A stretch of 64,000 bases of DNA. Origin: Ancrocorticia populi. GTDB taxonomy: Bacteria; Actinomycetota; Actinomycetes; Actinomycetales; Actinomycetaceae. The notes beneath the pieces were generated by a model. That model saw only the letters and a program-made list of their open reading frames with translations. It was not told the origin of the DNA and made no database searches. The stretch covers positions 1 through 64,000 of the forward strand of contig NZ_QETB01000002.1 in the NCBI RefSeq assembly GCF_003123745.1. Direction: 5' to 3'. Positions 20,119-29,549 of this stretch are shown one piece after another; position 1 is the stretch's first letter; each line of letters begins with the position of its first letter. The position numbers and the translations under genes are program-made.

Positions 20119-20473
20119 GGAGAGAGAAGCCGCTCCCGCTTACCCGGGAAGCACCCCCGAGATCCCCGCGGTCACGGAGGAGGACATCCTCGAAGCTATG
20201 CGTGACGTCATTGATCCCGAGCTGGGGATCAACGTTGTGGATCTGGGCCTCGTGTACGGTGTCCACCTCGATGGCACGAAGCTAATCGTAGACATGACCC
20301 TCACGTCCGCGGCCTGCCCGCTCACCGATGTGATTGAGGATCAGTCGGCCATGGCCCTCGAAGGCATGGTCACCTCCATGCGCATCAACTGGGTGTGGCT
20401 GCCACCGTGGGGTCCCGAGCGCATCACACCCGATGGGCGCGAGATGCTTCAGGCTCTCGGCTTTAACGTGTAG
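20111..20473 (+). CDS. sufT: SufT / MIP18-family (DUF59) Fe-S maturation factor
   Basis: 120 residues. The DUF59 core is EEDILEAMRDVIDPELGINVVDLGLVYGV and MTLTSAACPLTDVIEDQ, with the conserved Cys of ACPL. The C-terminus INWVWLPPWGPERITPDGREMLQALGF is the family signature. SufT helps deliver clusters to target proteins. GGAGGA lies upstream of the ATG, inside sufU. It is the last gene of the operon and converges on the next reverse-strand gene with a 20-base gap that contains no hairpin. Confidence 0.93.
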   Translation: MTEEREAAPAYPGSTPEIPAVTEEDILEAMRDVIDPELGINVVDLGLVYGVHLDGTKLIVDMTLTSAACPLTDVIEDQSAMALEGMVTSMRINWVWLPPWGPERITPDGREMLQALGFNV

Positions 20474-20493
20474 CGATTTTTGACGTATAACGG

Positions 20494-22488
20494 TTAGGCG
20501 CGTTGCAGATAGCTTTCGTTGAGTTCGCCCAGCGATTTTCCATCTGCTTCGCGCCTCCATACTTTCAGCCCGCTCTGAGATGTGCCGGAAACGGAGCGCG
20601 CCGCAGCGGAAGCCGATGTTTCGATGGTTCCATCTTCAAGGGCGAAGCGGCCTTCCGCGGTGATTGTGACGCGATAGCTGTTGCCGAGGCGAGGGCGCTC
20701 CCACACGAACACATCGCCTTCGTGGATAAGCCCAACGCGTAGCAGGTCAATATTCTTGACTTGGCGGCCACCGCGTGCCGAAGCTCGGGAGCCAAGGAGA
20801 AGGCGGTCCTCCTCAACGGCAGTCAGATCGATTCCCTCAGAATCTTGGCGAATTGACCAGTAATCACAGATGGACCGCACGATGGCTGTCTGCCTCTCGT
20901 TTAGCACATCATCGGTCCACTCAGGCAGGTCCTGGAGCTGAGAAGTCAGTACGTAGGCATCTCCGACTCCTAGGATCTTCTTGCGGCGAGTGGAGTAGTC
21001 CGATGAGCTTCTGAGGTTGGCCGGGCGGGCCGAGGTTAGCACGATGTTGGCCAGCCTGTCGTACCAGTAGTTTTGCTGAGAGGGCGATAGGCCAGCCCAC
21101 TTCAATGATGGGTCTTTAGAGGGGATGACCCGGACGGCGTTGAGAGCCCGGCGTGTGGGCAGGCTGGCAAGCCCCTCTGCCTGTGCGTTAGCACGCTGGA
21201 GAACAATTTTCGCCAGTGGGCTGTTCGTGGCGAATGCGCCGCGAAGGTTGCTCACGGCCTTCCTGCGTAACTCATCGGACACACCGAATATCTGGGTGGG
21301 CGGAGTTCCGTCCTTCAGATCGCGGATAATCTGGACAATTCGTCCCACCCGCTGGCTGTGTGCCGTATGGGCAAGAGCGTCTATCCCAATCACCCGCTCT
21401 AAATCGCGAAGCAGTTCAGCCTGCCGTTGCGGGTTGTCGTCAAGGTTCCGAAGAATCCACATGGCGGCAGCATGCCACTCGCGAGAGTTGTACTGGCTGA
21501 GAAGGTTGAGTTCTTCCCAGACTTCCGGCTTCTCGTTACGAGAATCGGGGCGGCGAATACGCTCGTAGATCGCGGAATAGGGTAGGAGAACGTGTTCGAT
21601 GAATTCGTCGTTCCGATCGGGCTCATAGGCCGCTAGCAGCTTCTCCGGGAAATCGTCGATGAGGTCACCGGCCAGCGGTTCTCCCTGCTCCACTATGAAG
21701 ATGTTTCGGAGGAATTCCTCGAAGTCTGGGCCGTGGGTTTCTGTGATGGCATCCCACTTCTGGGCGTATTCTGCCTGCAGATCGGCGTTGATCGAGGAGA
21801 CTACGCGGGCCTTGAGGATATCGGACGGGCCAAGTGGAATGCCCCGATCGTTGAGCACATGGAACATGCGGTAGGCATCCGCGTAATCGCTAGAACCCAC
21901 CATGACAACGGCTACCTCCCTCAGGAGGTAGCGGGCGATTTGGCGCCGTTCGGCGGAATCGTACGTGGCGTCCAAGTAGTCATAGAAAGCTCGCGTGTTT
22001 TCAATCATGCGCCGCTGGGCGTGTGTGGAGGTGTCCTCGTAGGACAGTGCGAACAGCTCCTCGACGGAGCCTTCTTGGACGTAGGTTCGGACAAATTCGC
22101 GGTCCAATTCGCGCAGCACTAGACGAGGGCTCGCCTTGCGCCCAACCACAGGATCGCCTGGATCGTTGAGGCGGTAGTCCAGAGACTCGCGGAACTGGTC
22201 ATCATCTTCGAGATCCCGCAGCGATGCGAGCAGCAACATGAGAGTAGTGATGCGCTGTTGGCCATCGATCACGTCCCATGTGGCACCCGATTCTTCCGAA
22301 CCAACTAACACGAGCGAGCCAAGGAAGTACGTGGATCGTCCCCTTGTACAGGCTTCGGCGATATCGTCTAACAGCTGCATCGCCTGCTCGGTTTCCCACA
22401 CGTACTCCCGCTGGAAATCGGGTATACGCAGGAGGAACGCCTCACTAAAGAGCTGTTCCAGCCTGAGTTCTTGGACCTGTAGAGCCAC
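20494..22488 (-). CDS. DUF262 / DUF1524-like / RAMA domain protein, possible modification-dependent nuclease
   Basis: 664 residues. The N-terminal DUF262 (ParB-like, GmrS) domain has IPDFQREYVW (22-31), DGQQRITTL (75-83) and MFHVLNDRGIPLGPSDILKA (208-227). A DUF1524-like C-terminal region has DRLANIVLT (477-485) and PEWTDDVLNERQ (522-533). The nuclease motif HxxP appears as RVIP (453-456), so the metal-binding His is missing. The last 85 residues (580-662) match the RAMA fold: LLRVGLIHEGDVF, ALEDGTIETSASAAA and SQSGLKVWR. GmrSD-type proteins cut modified phage DNA, and RAMA is predicted to read modified bases. GTG start with GGCGGAGGAAAC upstream. It stands alone with no methylase or toxin partner next to it. 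Role is inferred. Confidence 0.8.
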   Translation of the reverse strand: MALQVQELRLEQLFSEAFLLRIPDFQREYVWETEQAMQLLDDIAEACTRGRSTYFLGSLVLVGSEESGATWDVIDGQQRITTLMLLLASLRDLEDDDQFRESLDYRLNDPGDPVVGRKASPRLVLRELDREFVRTYVQEGSVEELFALSYEDTSTHAQRRMIENTRAFYDYLDATYDSAERRQIARYLLREVAVVMVGSSDYADAYRMFHVLNDRGIPLGPSDILKARVVSSINADLQAEYAQKWDAITETHGPDFEEFLRNIFIVEQGEPLAGDLIDDFPEKLLAAYEPDRNDEFIEHVLLPYSAIYERIRRPDSRNEKPEVWEELNLLSQYNSREWHAAAMWILRNLDDNPQRQAELLRDLERVIGIDALAHTAHSQRVGRIVQIIRDLKDGTPPTQIFGVSDELRRKAVSNLRGAFATNSPLAKIVLQRANAQAEGLASLPTRRALNAVRVIPSKDPSLKWAGLSPSQQNYWYDRLANIVLTSARPANLRSSSDYSTRRKKILGVGDAYVLTSQLQDLPEWTDDVLNERQTAIVRSICDYWSIRQDSEGIDLTAVEEDRLLLGSRASARGGRQVKNIDLLRVGLIHEGDVFVWERPRLGNSYRVTITAEGRFALEDGTIETSASAAARSVSGTSQSGLKVWRREADGKSLGELNESYLQRA

Positions 22489-22619
22489 GTTTCCTCCGCC
22501 AGTTGGGTACGCAATATCAATACCGTCCCCATACTAATGGCTTTGAGGCTGACGTGGGTTGCGATACACCCCGGTCTGGGGATTGGGCGCGAGTGGTAAA
22601 GCTTTGTAGGCTAGAGCGC

Positions 22620-24233
22620 GTGATTAATGCCCAAGACCTGACCATGCGAATCGGTACGCGTGAACTGATTGCGAACGCTAGCTTCCGTATTGATAAGGGA
22701 ATGCGGATCGGGCTGGTGGGGCGTAATGGCGCGGGTAAGACCACGCTGACACGCCTGCTGGCAGGGGAAGGCGTCACCTCCGAGGTTATCGAGCACACCG
22801 GTCAGATCAACCGCAGTGGGAAGATCGGGTATCTCCCTCAGGACACCCATACGGGTGATCCCGAGCAGATAGCGCGCGATCGCATCCTTTCCGTTCGGGA
22901 TATCGATAAGACGATTCGCCGTATTCTCAAGGCGGAAAAGGAAATGTCCACAACCGAGGGCGCACGCCAGATGAAGGCGATGGAGCGCTACGTCAGGTTG
23001 GACCAAGAATTCACTGCGGCCGGCGGCTGGGCCGCCAACGCGGAGGCCGCCCAGATGGCCGCTGCGCTCGGGCTACCTGAGCGGGTACTGGACCAGACCC
23101 TAGCAACACTCTCTGGCGGACAGCGCCGGAGAGTGGAGCTGGCGCGGATACTCTTTTCTCAGGCAGAAACCCTGCTGCTGGATGAGCCAACCAACCACTT
23201 GGACCACGATTCGATCGTGTGGTTACGTGATTACCTCAAGGTGTACCGCGGGGGATTCGTGGTGATCTCGCATTCGGTGGAGCTTCTTGAAGATACCGTG
23301 AATGCGGTGTGGCACTTGGACGCCAACCGCGCATCCTTGGATGTATACAACATGGGGTGGAAGCAGTATCAGGCTCAGCGCGAAACCGACGAGCGTAGGC
23401 GGCGCCGTGAGCGTGCCAATGCAGAAAAGAAGGCGCAGACGCTCCTTGCCCAAGCAGACAAGTTGCACGCGAAGGCAACAAAGGCGGTTGCTGCCCAGAA
23501 TATGGCGCGCCGCGCAGGCAAGCTCCTCGAAGGTACCGAAGAAGCTCGGCGTGCGGACAAGGTGGCGAACCTACGTTTCCCTGCGCCAGCGCACTGTGGG
23601 CGTACGCCGCTCACTGCTAAGGGGCTGTCCAAGTCATATGGATCCCTCGAAGTATTTACCGGTGTGGATCTGGCGATTGATCGTGGGAGCCGTGTTGTAG
23701 TGCTCGGACTGAACGGTACGGGAAAAACGACGCTGTTACGGTTGCTATCGCGAGTTGAGGAACCCGACAGTGGCAGCGTCATCGATGGTTTCGGGCTCAA
23801 ACTTGGGTACTACGCGCAGGAACACGAGACGATCGATCTGGACAAGACGGTAGTGGAGAACCTTCGCTACGTTGCACCGGAGCTAGACGATACTCACGTG
23901 CGCTCGGTTCTCGGCTCCTTCCTGTTCTCCGGGGAAGACGCTGATAAGCCGTCTTCGGTGCTTTCCGGTGGAGAAAAGACGCGACTGGCGCTGGCGATGC
24001 TGGTGGTGTCCGCTGCCAACGTTCTGCTGTTGGACGAGCCAACAAATAATCTTGATCCCGCCTCACGCGAGGAGATCCTCAACGCATTGCGCAAGTACGA
24101 GGGCGCCGTCATCCTCGTAACCCACGACGAGGGCGCGGTCGAAGCTCTTCAGCCCGAGCGCGTACTGCTGCTGCCCGATGGAGATGAGGACCTGTGGTCC
24201 GATGACTATCTGGATCTCATCGCCCTTGCCTAA
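22620..24233 (+). CDS. ABC-F family ATPase (ribosome-associated)
   Basis: About 537 residues with two ABC domains in one chain and no membrane segment. Domain 1 has GRNGAGKTTLTRLLAG and LSGGQRRRVELARILF with LLDEPTNHLD. Domain 2 has GLNGTGKTTLLRLLS and LSGGEKTRLALAML with LLDEPTNNLD. A highly charged Arg/Glu/Lys linker (about 255-320) separates them. ABC-F proteins act on the ribosomal E site; this one resembles housekeeping actinobacterial members such as Rv1473 rather than a proven resistance factor. GTG at 22620 is chosen because homologs begin at this MI(N/T)AQDL segment; upstream in-frame starts to 22503 are unlikely. Confidence 0.9.
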   Translation: MINAQDLTMRIGTRELIANASFRIDKGMRIGLVGRNGAGKTTLTRLLAGEGVTSEVIEHTGQINRSGKIGYLPQDTHTGDPEQIARDRILSVRDIDKTIRRILKAEKEMSTTEGARQMKAMERYVRLDQEFTAAGGWAANAEAAQMAAALGLPERVLDQTLATLSGGQRRRVELARILFSQAETLLLDEPTNHLDHDSIVWLRDYLKVYRGGFVVISHSVELLEDTVNAVWHLDANRASLDVYNMGWKQYQAQRETDERRRRRERANAEKKAQTLLAQADKLHAKATKAVAAQNMARRAGKLLEGTEEARRADKVANLRFPAPAHCGRTPLTAKGLSKSYGSLEVFTGVDLAIDRGSRVVVLGLNGTGKTTLLRLLSRVEEPDSGSVIDGFGLKLGYYAQEHETIDLDKTVVENLRYVAPELDDTHVRSVLGSFLFSGEDADKPSSVLSGGEKTRLALAMLVVSAANVLLLDEPTNNLDPASREEILNALRKYEGAVILVTHDEGAVEALQPERVLLLPDGDEDLWSDDYLDLIALA

Positions 24234-24249
24234 CCTGTAGGCTTGGCCC

Positions 24250-24741
24250 ATGCCACAACTCATTCTGATGCGACACGCCAAGGCCGCCAACGGCAGCCGA
24301 GATTTCAAACGTCCCTTGAGCCGTACGGGCAGGGAGCAGGCGAACGCGCAGGCTGGCCCGCTCTCCGCCCGCGCGGCCCACATCGATCTGGTATTGGTAT
24401 CTGCTGCTGAACGCACAATGCAAACCCTTGAGGGGCTAAAGTCTGGCGGCTTGCAGGTGGGGGAGGTTCGCTCAAGCGAGGAGCTCTACGGCGCTGGATG
24501 GCACGATCTGTTGGCTATGCTCCGAGAGGTCCCCAGTTCCACCGGTACGGTTCTAGTGGTAGGGCATGAGCCAACCATGTCGATCACCTCCGCTATGCTC
24601 GCCTCTGAGGACTCTCCGGGCTACGGAGAACTCCGTGCGGGTTTCCCCACGGCAACGGCCGCGATTGGCACGTTACCGGAATGGCGCACGCTTGAAGAAG
24701 GCGGGCTAACCCTCAGCGAGGTTCTCCGGGTGGCAATTTAG
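24250..24741 (+). CDS. SixA-type phosphohistidine phosphatase
   Basis: 163 residues of the histidine phosphatase superfamily. LMRHAKAANGSRDFKRPLSRTGREQA holds the RHG/RHA catalytic His, and VVGHEPTMS the second His, as in SixA. Small single-domain length fits. In E. coli SixA removes phosphate from histidine-phosphotransfer proteins; the target here is unknown. It follows the ABC-F gene by 16 bases and is likely co-transcribed. Confidence 0.85.
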   Translation: MPQLILMRHAKAANGSRDFKRPLSRTGREQANAQAGPLSARAAHIDLVLVSAAERTMQTLEGLKSGGLQVGEVRSSEELYGAGWHDLLAMLREVPSSTGTVLVVGHEPTMSITSAMLASEDSPGYGELRAGFPTATAAIGTLPEWRTLEEGGLTLSEVLRVAI

Positions 24742-24745
24742 CGGC

Positions 24746-25018
24746 TCACCACGAGGCTGGCATTCCCGTCACTAATCCCTGACTAGGGGGACTTGCAGGG
24801 GCGCCGGTGGGCTCAGCTGCTTTGTGCGCCTTCTTACGCTCTTCGCGGCGCTGGCGTGCCCATGCCGAATATCCCTTGGCCCATTGAGCTTTCAGCTCCG
24901 GATCGGACATTACGAGGGCCACAGTTTGGCAATCTTCGGGGCCGGTCACATACGGTTGGCACAAAGTACAGGGTTCACCGTATCGCAGTGGGCACTTTGG
25001 AGCGTTGGCGTTGGACAC
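24746..25018 (-). CDS. Small cysteine-containing actinobacterial protein (DUF6767-like)
   Basis: 90 residues. The N-terminal half has KCPLRYGEPCTLCQPYVTGP and EDCQTVALVMSDPELK, with four cysteines spaced like a metal or Fe-S site. The second half is basic and then Pro/Ala-rich. I recognise this pattern from a small family in actinobacteria annotated as DUF6767, from memory. Function is unknown. GTG start. It converges on the SixA gene with a 4-base gap and lies downstream of serB on the same strand. Confidence 0.7.
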   Translation of the reverse strand: MSNANAPKCPLRYGEPCTLCQPYVTGPEDCQTVALVMSDPELKAQWAKGYSAWARQRREERKKAHKAAEPTGAPASPPSQGLVTGMPASW

Positions 25019-25057
25019 GTAGCCATTGTACGAGCGTTACGTGCTAGGTGCCGTCGC

Positions 25058-25978
25058 CTAGCTCACCGCGTCCCATCCAAGAAGAGCAATGAGGATGTCC
25101 AGCCGTGGGCTGGTAATCGCGGAGTCAGCGCTCTCCAGTACCACCGGCTTCGCGCAGAAGGCCACCGAGAGCCCTGCGATCTCCATCATCCCCAGATCGT
25201 TTGCGCCGTCTCCCACGGCGACTGTCCGGTCAAGCGGGACGTCTAATGTTTCAGCCCAGTGGGTGAGCGCCTGTGCCTTGGCCGCTCGGTCAATGATCGG
25301 TCCGCGCGTCCGGCCCGTCAGCCGTCCGTCTGCGACCTCGAGGCGATTAGCGAGTAGACGATCCACCCCAAGCGGATAGGCGAAGCGGTCCACCACCTCG
25401 TGGAACCCTCCCGAAACAAGTCCGAAGATACCCCCGTGGGCGTGTACCGCAGCAACGAGTTCGCGCGCACCCTGATGCACGATGACGCTCTGCGCCGCCT
25501 CCTCGAAAACCGTGGCTTGAACGCCGCCCAGAGTTGCCACGCGTTCGGTAAGAGATCCGGCGAAGTCGAGTTCGCCCGCCATCGCGCGCGTGGTGATATC
25601 GCGGACCTGCTCTTCGCTCCCGGCGGCGGCCGCGAGCATCTCGATCACTTCGTTGGCGATGAATGTGGAGTCCACGTCTGTCACTACCAGCGCCGGGCCG
25701 TCTGTAGCCATTTCGCCTGTTAGAAACGCAGCATCCACACGCAGTGCTAGAGCGGGCCCGCGCAGTTCCTCACGTAGCCAACCCCTATCGAGTTCCTTGC
25801 GCGCCCGCCCCAAGAAGCTCCGAGTGAAGAGTCCGGCCACCGACGGCTCGATGATGGTGGTATCCGAGCAGGCCTCCTCCAGCACGTGGGCGGTGTGGGC
25901 CGAAAGCCCGGGAGGAAGCGGGGAAGATGAGGCGAGGGAGAACCTGACAGGCTCTCCCTCGCGAATAGTCTGGCTCAT
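25058..25978 (-). CDS. serB: Phosphoserine phosphatase SerB
   Basis: 306 residues. HAD motif I is VVTDVDSTFIANEVIE near 98-113. The motif II region GLVSGGFHEVVDRFA is near 185 and motif IV VAVGDGANDLGMMEIAG near 252. An N-terminal segment of about 95 residues is shorter and more divergent than a full ACT domain. The enzyme makes serine from phosphoserine. ATG start. It lies 14 bases downstream of glgC on the same strand, probably co-transcribed, with no clear metabolic link. Confidence 0.93.
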   Translation of the reverse strand: MSQTIREGEPVRFSLASSSPLPPGLSAHTAHVLEEACSDTTIIEPSVAGLFTRSFLGRARKELDRGWLREELRGPALALRVDAAFLTGEMATDGPALVVTDVDSTFIANEVIEMLAAAAGSEEQVRDITTRAMAGELDFAGSLTERVATLGGVQATVFEEAAQSVIVHQGARELVAAVHAHGGIFGLVSGGFHEVVDRFAYPLGVDRLLANRLEVADGRLTGRTRGPIIDRAAKAQALTHWAETLDVPLDRTVAVGDGANDLGMMEIAGLSVAFCAKPVVLESADSAITSPRLDILIALLGWDAVS

Positions 25979-25992
25979 GGCCTAGAGACTAC

Positions 25993-27243
25993 CTATTTAG
26001 GAACGCGCATGCCCTTGGGTACCACCGTGATGCCCTCGGGTGAAACGTCTAGGCCGCGTTCGCGGTCCCTGTCGTGATCAACGCCAACGCTGGCACCCTC
26101 TTCGATCACAGCGTGCTTATCAATGATGGCATTGACAATGGTGGCGTTGCGCATCACTTGAACGCCGTCGAACACAACGGATTGCCGGACGGATGCCCAC
26201 GAATTCACGCGCACCCCGGGTGAAAGCACCGAACCTATCACTTCGCCACCGGAGATGATTACTCCCGGAGAGATGATCGAATCGAGCGCGTGCCCCAGCC
26301 TCTCGTGATGTCCGTACACGAACTTCGCCGGGGGAAGGCCGGTGTAGCCGGTCAGGAGCGGCCAGCGATCGTTGTACAGGTTGAAGACGGGCTCCACAGA
26401 GATGAGATCCATGTTTGCGTCGTAAAAAGCATCAATCGTACCCACGTCGCGCCAATACTTCTTGTCGCGTTCCTTGGCCCCTGGCACATCGTTGAACGTG
26501 AAGTCGTAAACCCCGCAGTTTCCCTGTTCCACGAACGAGGGAACAATGTTTCCACCCATATCGTGGTTGGATTCGTCCTCTGCGGCATCCTCCATGAGCG
26601 CCTTATAAAGAGCCTCGGTAGAGAATACGTAGTTGCCCATCGACGCGAGGAACTCGTCTGGCGAATCTGGAAGCCCGAGGCCGGTGGTGTCCTTGGGCTT
26701 CTCGAGGAAACGAGAGACCTTGAGCGGATTGTCATCATCAACATCGATGACGCCGAAGGAAGGAGCAAGGTCGAGTGGTTGGCGGATGCCGGCAATCGTG
26801 AGATCGAAGCCGGAGTCAATGTGCTGCTGGACCATCTGTGAGAAGTCCATGCGGTAAATGTTGTCTGCCCCGGTGACCAACACGATATCGGGGCGCTCAT
26901 CATCGAGCACGTTCAAGGACTGATAGATCGCATCGGCCGATCCGAGGAACCAGTTCTTCCCGCGGCGTTGCTGGGCGGGAACCGGTGCTACATAGTTGCC
27001 CAAGAGGTTGGACATCTGCCACGTCTTCGTGATGTGTCTGTCAAGCGAGTGGGACTTGTACTGGGTAAGGACGATGACTTTGAGATAGCCGGAGTTCACG
27101 ATGTTGCTCAGGGCAAAATCGATAAGCCGGTAAATCCCGCCGAAAGGAACTGCGGGTTTCGCGCGGTCTTGGGTTAGCGGCATCAGACGCTTCCCCTCAC
27201 CGCCTGCTAAGACGATACTGAGTACCCGTGGATTTGTTTTCAT
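25993..27243 (-). CDS. glgC: Glucose-1-phosphate adenylyltransferase GlgC
   Basis: 416 residues. The nucleotidyltransferase domain has [36 protein letters not shown] and [12 protein letters not shown]. The C-terminal part is a left-handed beta-helix with [34 protein letters not shown]. It makes ADP-glucose for glycogen or maltose-1-phosphate. The ATG at 27243 (MKTNPRVLS) is preferred over an upstream start at 27279 because the family begins there. It is divergent from glgA across a 147-base gap, which must hold both promoters. Confidence 0.95.
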   Translation of the reverse strand: MKTNPRVLSIVLAGGEGKRLMPLTQDRAKPAVPFGGIYRLIDFALSNIVNSGYLKVIVLTQYKSHSLDRHITKTWQMSNLLGNYVAPVPAQQRRGKNWFLGSADAIYQSLNVLDDERPDIVLVTGADNIYRMDFSQMVQQHIDSGFDLTIAGIRQPLDLAPSFGVIDVDDDNPLKVSRFLEKPKDTTGLGLPDSPDEFLASMGNYVFSTEALYKALMEDAAEDESNHDMGGNIVPSFVEQGNCGVYDFTFNDVPGAKERDKKYWRDVGTIDAFYDANMDLISVEPVFNLYNDRWPLLTGYTGLPPAKFVYGHHERLGHALDSIISPGVIISGGEVIGSVLSPGVRVNSWASVRQSVVFDGVQVMRNATIVNAIIDKHAVIEEGASVGVDHDRDRERGLDVSPEGITVVPKGMRVPK

Positions 27244-27390
27244 GAAACCACCATACCTAATGGGAGTGATCCAGCGCACGTTTGCCCGTATCGGCGAAAT
27301 CGGTATTCCAGTCCGATTGATTGGGACAATGGAGGCTCATTTGCCACTAGAGTGGTGCAGGAGGCATTCATTCAACGAGGAGGTCCAGCA

Positions 27391-28629
27391 ATGCGAGTTG
27401 ATCTGCTAACCCGTGAGTATCCACCACACGTCTACGGTGGAGCGGGGGTGCACGTAACTGAGTTGGCGAAGGTTCTGGGTGAACATGCCGAGGTACAGGT
27501 TCGTGCGTTCGATGGCGAGAGGTCAAAGCAAGACCTTGAGGGGCTCCCCGCGGGCGTCTCTCTGACTGGATACGAGTACCTTCAGGGGTTAGAGGACGCT
27601 AACGCGGCCCTGCGTACGCTTTCAGTGGATCTGGCTATCGCCGAGGACCTTCGGGGAGCTGACATCGCGCACTCCCATACGTGGTACGCCAACATGGCGG
27701 GCCACCTTGGCTCGTTGCTCTACGATATTCCTCACGTTGTTTCTGCTCATTCGCTTGAGCCCTTACGCCCGTGGAAGCGTGAACAGCTCGGAGGTGGCTA
27801 CAACGTATCGTCTTGGGCGGAGCGGACGGCCTATGAAGCCGCCGCTGGAATCGTGGCCGTTTCCAACGGTATGCGAGAAGATATCCTGCGCGCTTACCCG
27901 AAGATTGATCCCGATCGCGTGCGGGTGATCCACAACGGCATTGACCTAGAGGATTGGAAGGCGCCGCAAACCGACGAGGGATGGGATCAGGCCCGCGAGT
28001 TCTTCTCCTCCTACGGCCTTGACTCAGATCGCCCCACGATCATCTTCGTTGGCCGAATCACTCGTCAAAAGGGAGTGCCAGGGTTGCTCCGCGCGCTCGG
28101 GAAGATTTCCCCGGAGATTCAGGTAATTCTGTGTGCGGGTGCACCCGACACCCCGGCTATTGCAGAGGAGACGCGCCGCCTTGTTGAGGACCTCCAGAAG
28201 ACGCGCGATTCGGTTGTGTGGATTGACGATATGCTTCCGCACGATCGCATTGTCCAGCTTGAAGCATGTTCCACAGTGTTCGTGACTCCTTCTATTTACG
28301 AGCCGCTCGGCATCGTAAACTTGGAGGCAATGGCAGTTAATTTGCCAGTAGTTGGGACAGCCACCGGAGGTATTCCGGATTGTATCGACGACGGCGTGAC
28401 CGGCACCCTCGTGCCCATCGAGCAGGTGGACGATGGGACGGGCACACCGATTCACCCCGAGCAGTTTGAGTCCGATTTGGCCAAGGCACTAGAGGACATG
28501 TGCTCGGATCTCGATCGCGCCAAGAAGATGGGAGCAGCCGGGCGTAAGCGGGTTGAAGACCAGTTCTCATGGGAGTCAATTGGTGTCAAGACCATGCAGT
28601 TCTACCGGGACGTTATCGCTGGGTTTTAG
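27391..28629 (+). CDS. glgA: Actinobacterial GlgA/GlgM-type glycosyltransferase
   Basis: 412 residues, GT4 (GT-B) fold. MRVDLLTREYPPHVYGGAGVHVTELAKVL opens the N-terminal domain. RVIHNGIDLEDW is near 180, FVGRITRQKGVPGLLRAL near 220 and the nucleotide-sugar motif PSIYEPLGIVNLEAM near 300. It is commonly named glycogen synthase, but the M. tuberculosis counterpart beside glgC (Rv1212c, GlgM) makes alpha-maltose-1-phosphate from ADP-glucose; that is a fair prediction here. ATG at 27391 has GAGGAGG 9 bases upstream. It is divergent from glgC. Confidence 0.9.
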   Translation: MRVDLLTREYPPHVYGGAGVHVTELAKVLGEHAEVQVRAFDGERSKQDLEGLPAGVSLTGYEYLQGLEDANAALRTLSVDLAIAEDLRGADIAHSHTWYANMAGHLGSLLYDIPHVVSAHSLEPLRPWKREQLGGGYNVSSWAERTAYEAAAGIVAVSNGMREDILRAYPKIDPDRVRVIHNGIDLEDWKAPQTDEGWDQAREFFSSYGLDSDRPTIIFVGRITRQKGVPGLLRALGKISPEIQVILCAGAPDTPAIAEETRRLVEDLQKTRDSVVWIDDMLPHDRIVQLEACSTVFVTPSIYEPLGIVNLEAMAVNLPVVGTATGGIPDCIDDGVTGTLVPIEQVDDGTGTPIHPEQFESDLAKALEDMCSDLDRAKKMGAAGRKRVEDQFSWESIGVKTMQFYRDVIAGF

Positions 28630-28652
28630 TCAGGCTGGTCTAGGGTAGAACC

Positions 28653-29459
28653 ATGCGTGATGTGTTGGAACTAAAAGACGTTATCGTCAAGCGCGGTGGA
28701 CGCAATATTCTGGATGGAGTCAACTGGCGGGTTAACGAAGGTGAGCGGTGGGTTGTACTAGGGCCTAATGGCGCGGGTAAAACCACCTCGATTCAACTGG
28801 CGGCCGGACGGATGCATCCCTCTAGCGGCACGGTGACCATTGTGGGGGAGACCCTCGGGCGCGTTGATGTGAACGAGCTCCGGCCACTCGTGGGTCTCAC
28901 TTCTGCCTCACTTGATACCCGGATTCCGGCGGGCCAGCGCGTTCTTGACGTTGTGCGCACGGCAGCCTATGGGCATCTGGCGAGGTGGCGTGAGATATAC
29001 GAGGATGAGGACACGGCGCGCGCTCAGCAACTGCTTGACGGTTTGGGGGTTGGCAGCCTAGCGGATCGGGTGTTTAATACGATCTCCTCGGGAGAAACCA
29101 AGCGAGTGGGTATCGCCCGGGCCCTCATGCCCAATCCCGAGGTGCTCATTCTAGATGAGCCCACCTCGGGGCTTGATTTGGGAGGCCGCGAATCGCTGCT
29201 GGAAACCCTGACAGGACTGGCTGCCCAGCCATATGCTCCCGTTCTCATCTTGGTGACCCATCACGTCGAGGAGATCCCCGAGGGCTTCACTCATGCGTTG
29301 CTCTTGAAGGACGGGACGGTGTTCGCGGCCGGCCCGATCTCCGAAACGATCACTTCCTTCAATCTGTCGCGGGTTTTCGGCTTGCCTCTTGAGGTTGAGA
29401 GTTCGCACGGGCGCTACACCGCACGTGCGTTGCGTCGGGAGGAACGCCAAAGTCTCTAG
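28653..29459 (+). CDS. Orphan ABC transporter ATP-binding protein
   Basis: 268 residues, single ABC domain. Walker A is GPNGAGKTTSIQLAAG near 40. The signature reads NTISSGETKRVGIARALM rather than LSGGQ. Walker B is VLILDEPTSGLDLGG, followed by VTHHVEEIPEGF. The SSGE variant and the HHVEEIP switch resemble the ModF/YlmA-like group of stand-alone ATPases. No permease gene is adjacent. ATG 23 bases after glgA, so possibly read through from it. Confidence 0.85.
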   Translation: MRDVLELKDVIVKRGGRNILDGVNWRVNEGERWVVLGPNGAGKTTSIQLAAGRMHPSSGTVTIVGETLGRVDVNELRPLVGLTSASLDTRIPAGQRVLDVVRTAAYGHLARWREIYEDEDTARAQQLLDGLGVGSLADRVFNTISSGETKRVGIARALMPNPEVLILDEPTSGLDLGGRESLLETLTGLAAQPYAPVLILVTHHVEEIPEGFTHALLLKDGTVFAAGPISETITSFNLSRVFGLPLEVESSHGRYTARALRREERQSL

Positions 29460-29549
29460 TTGGGCCCTTTGTCCCTCGATAACCGCAAACCTGTACACTG
29501 ACTTGCAACGGCCGCCACGGAGCGCCACACGACCGGGAGGATTTCCGCC

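Noticed and set aside
22620-24233. ABC-F gene as an antibiotic resistance determinant
   Set aside because: It resembles housekeeping ABC-F members in sequence and context, and no resistance-linked leader peptide was seen.
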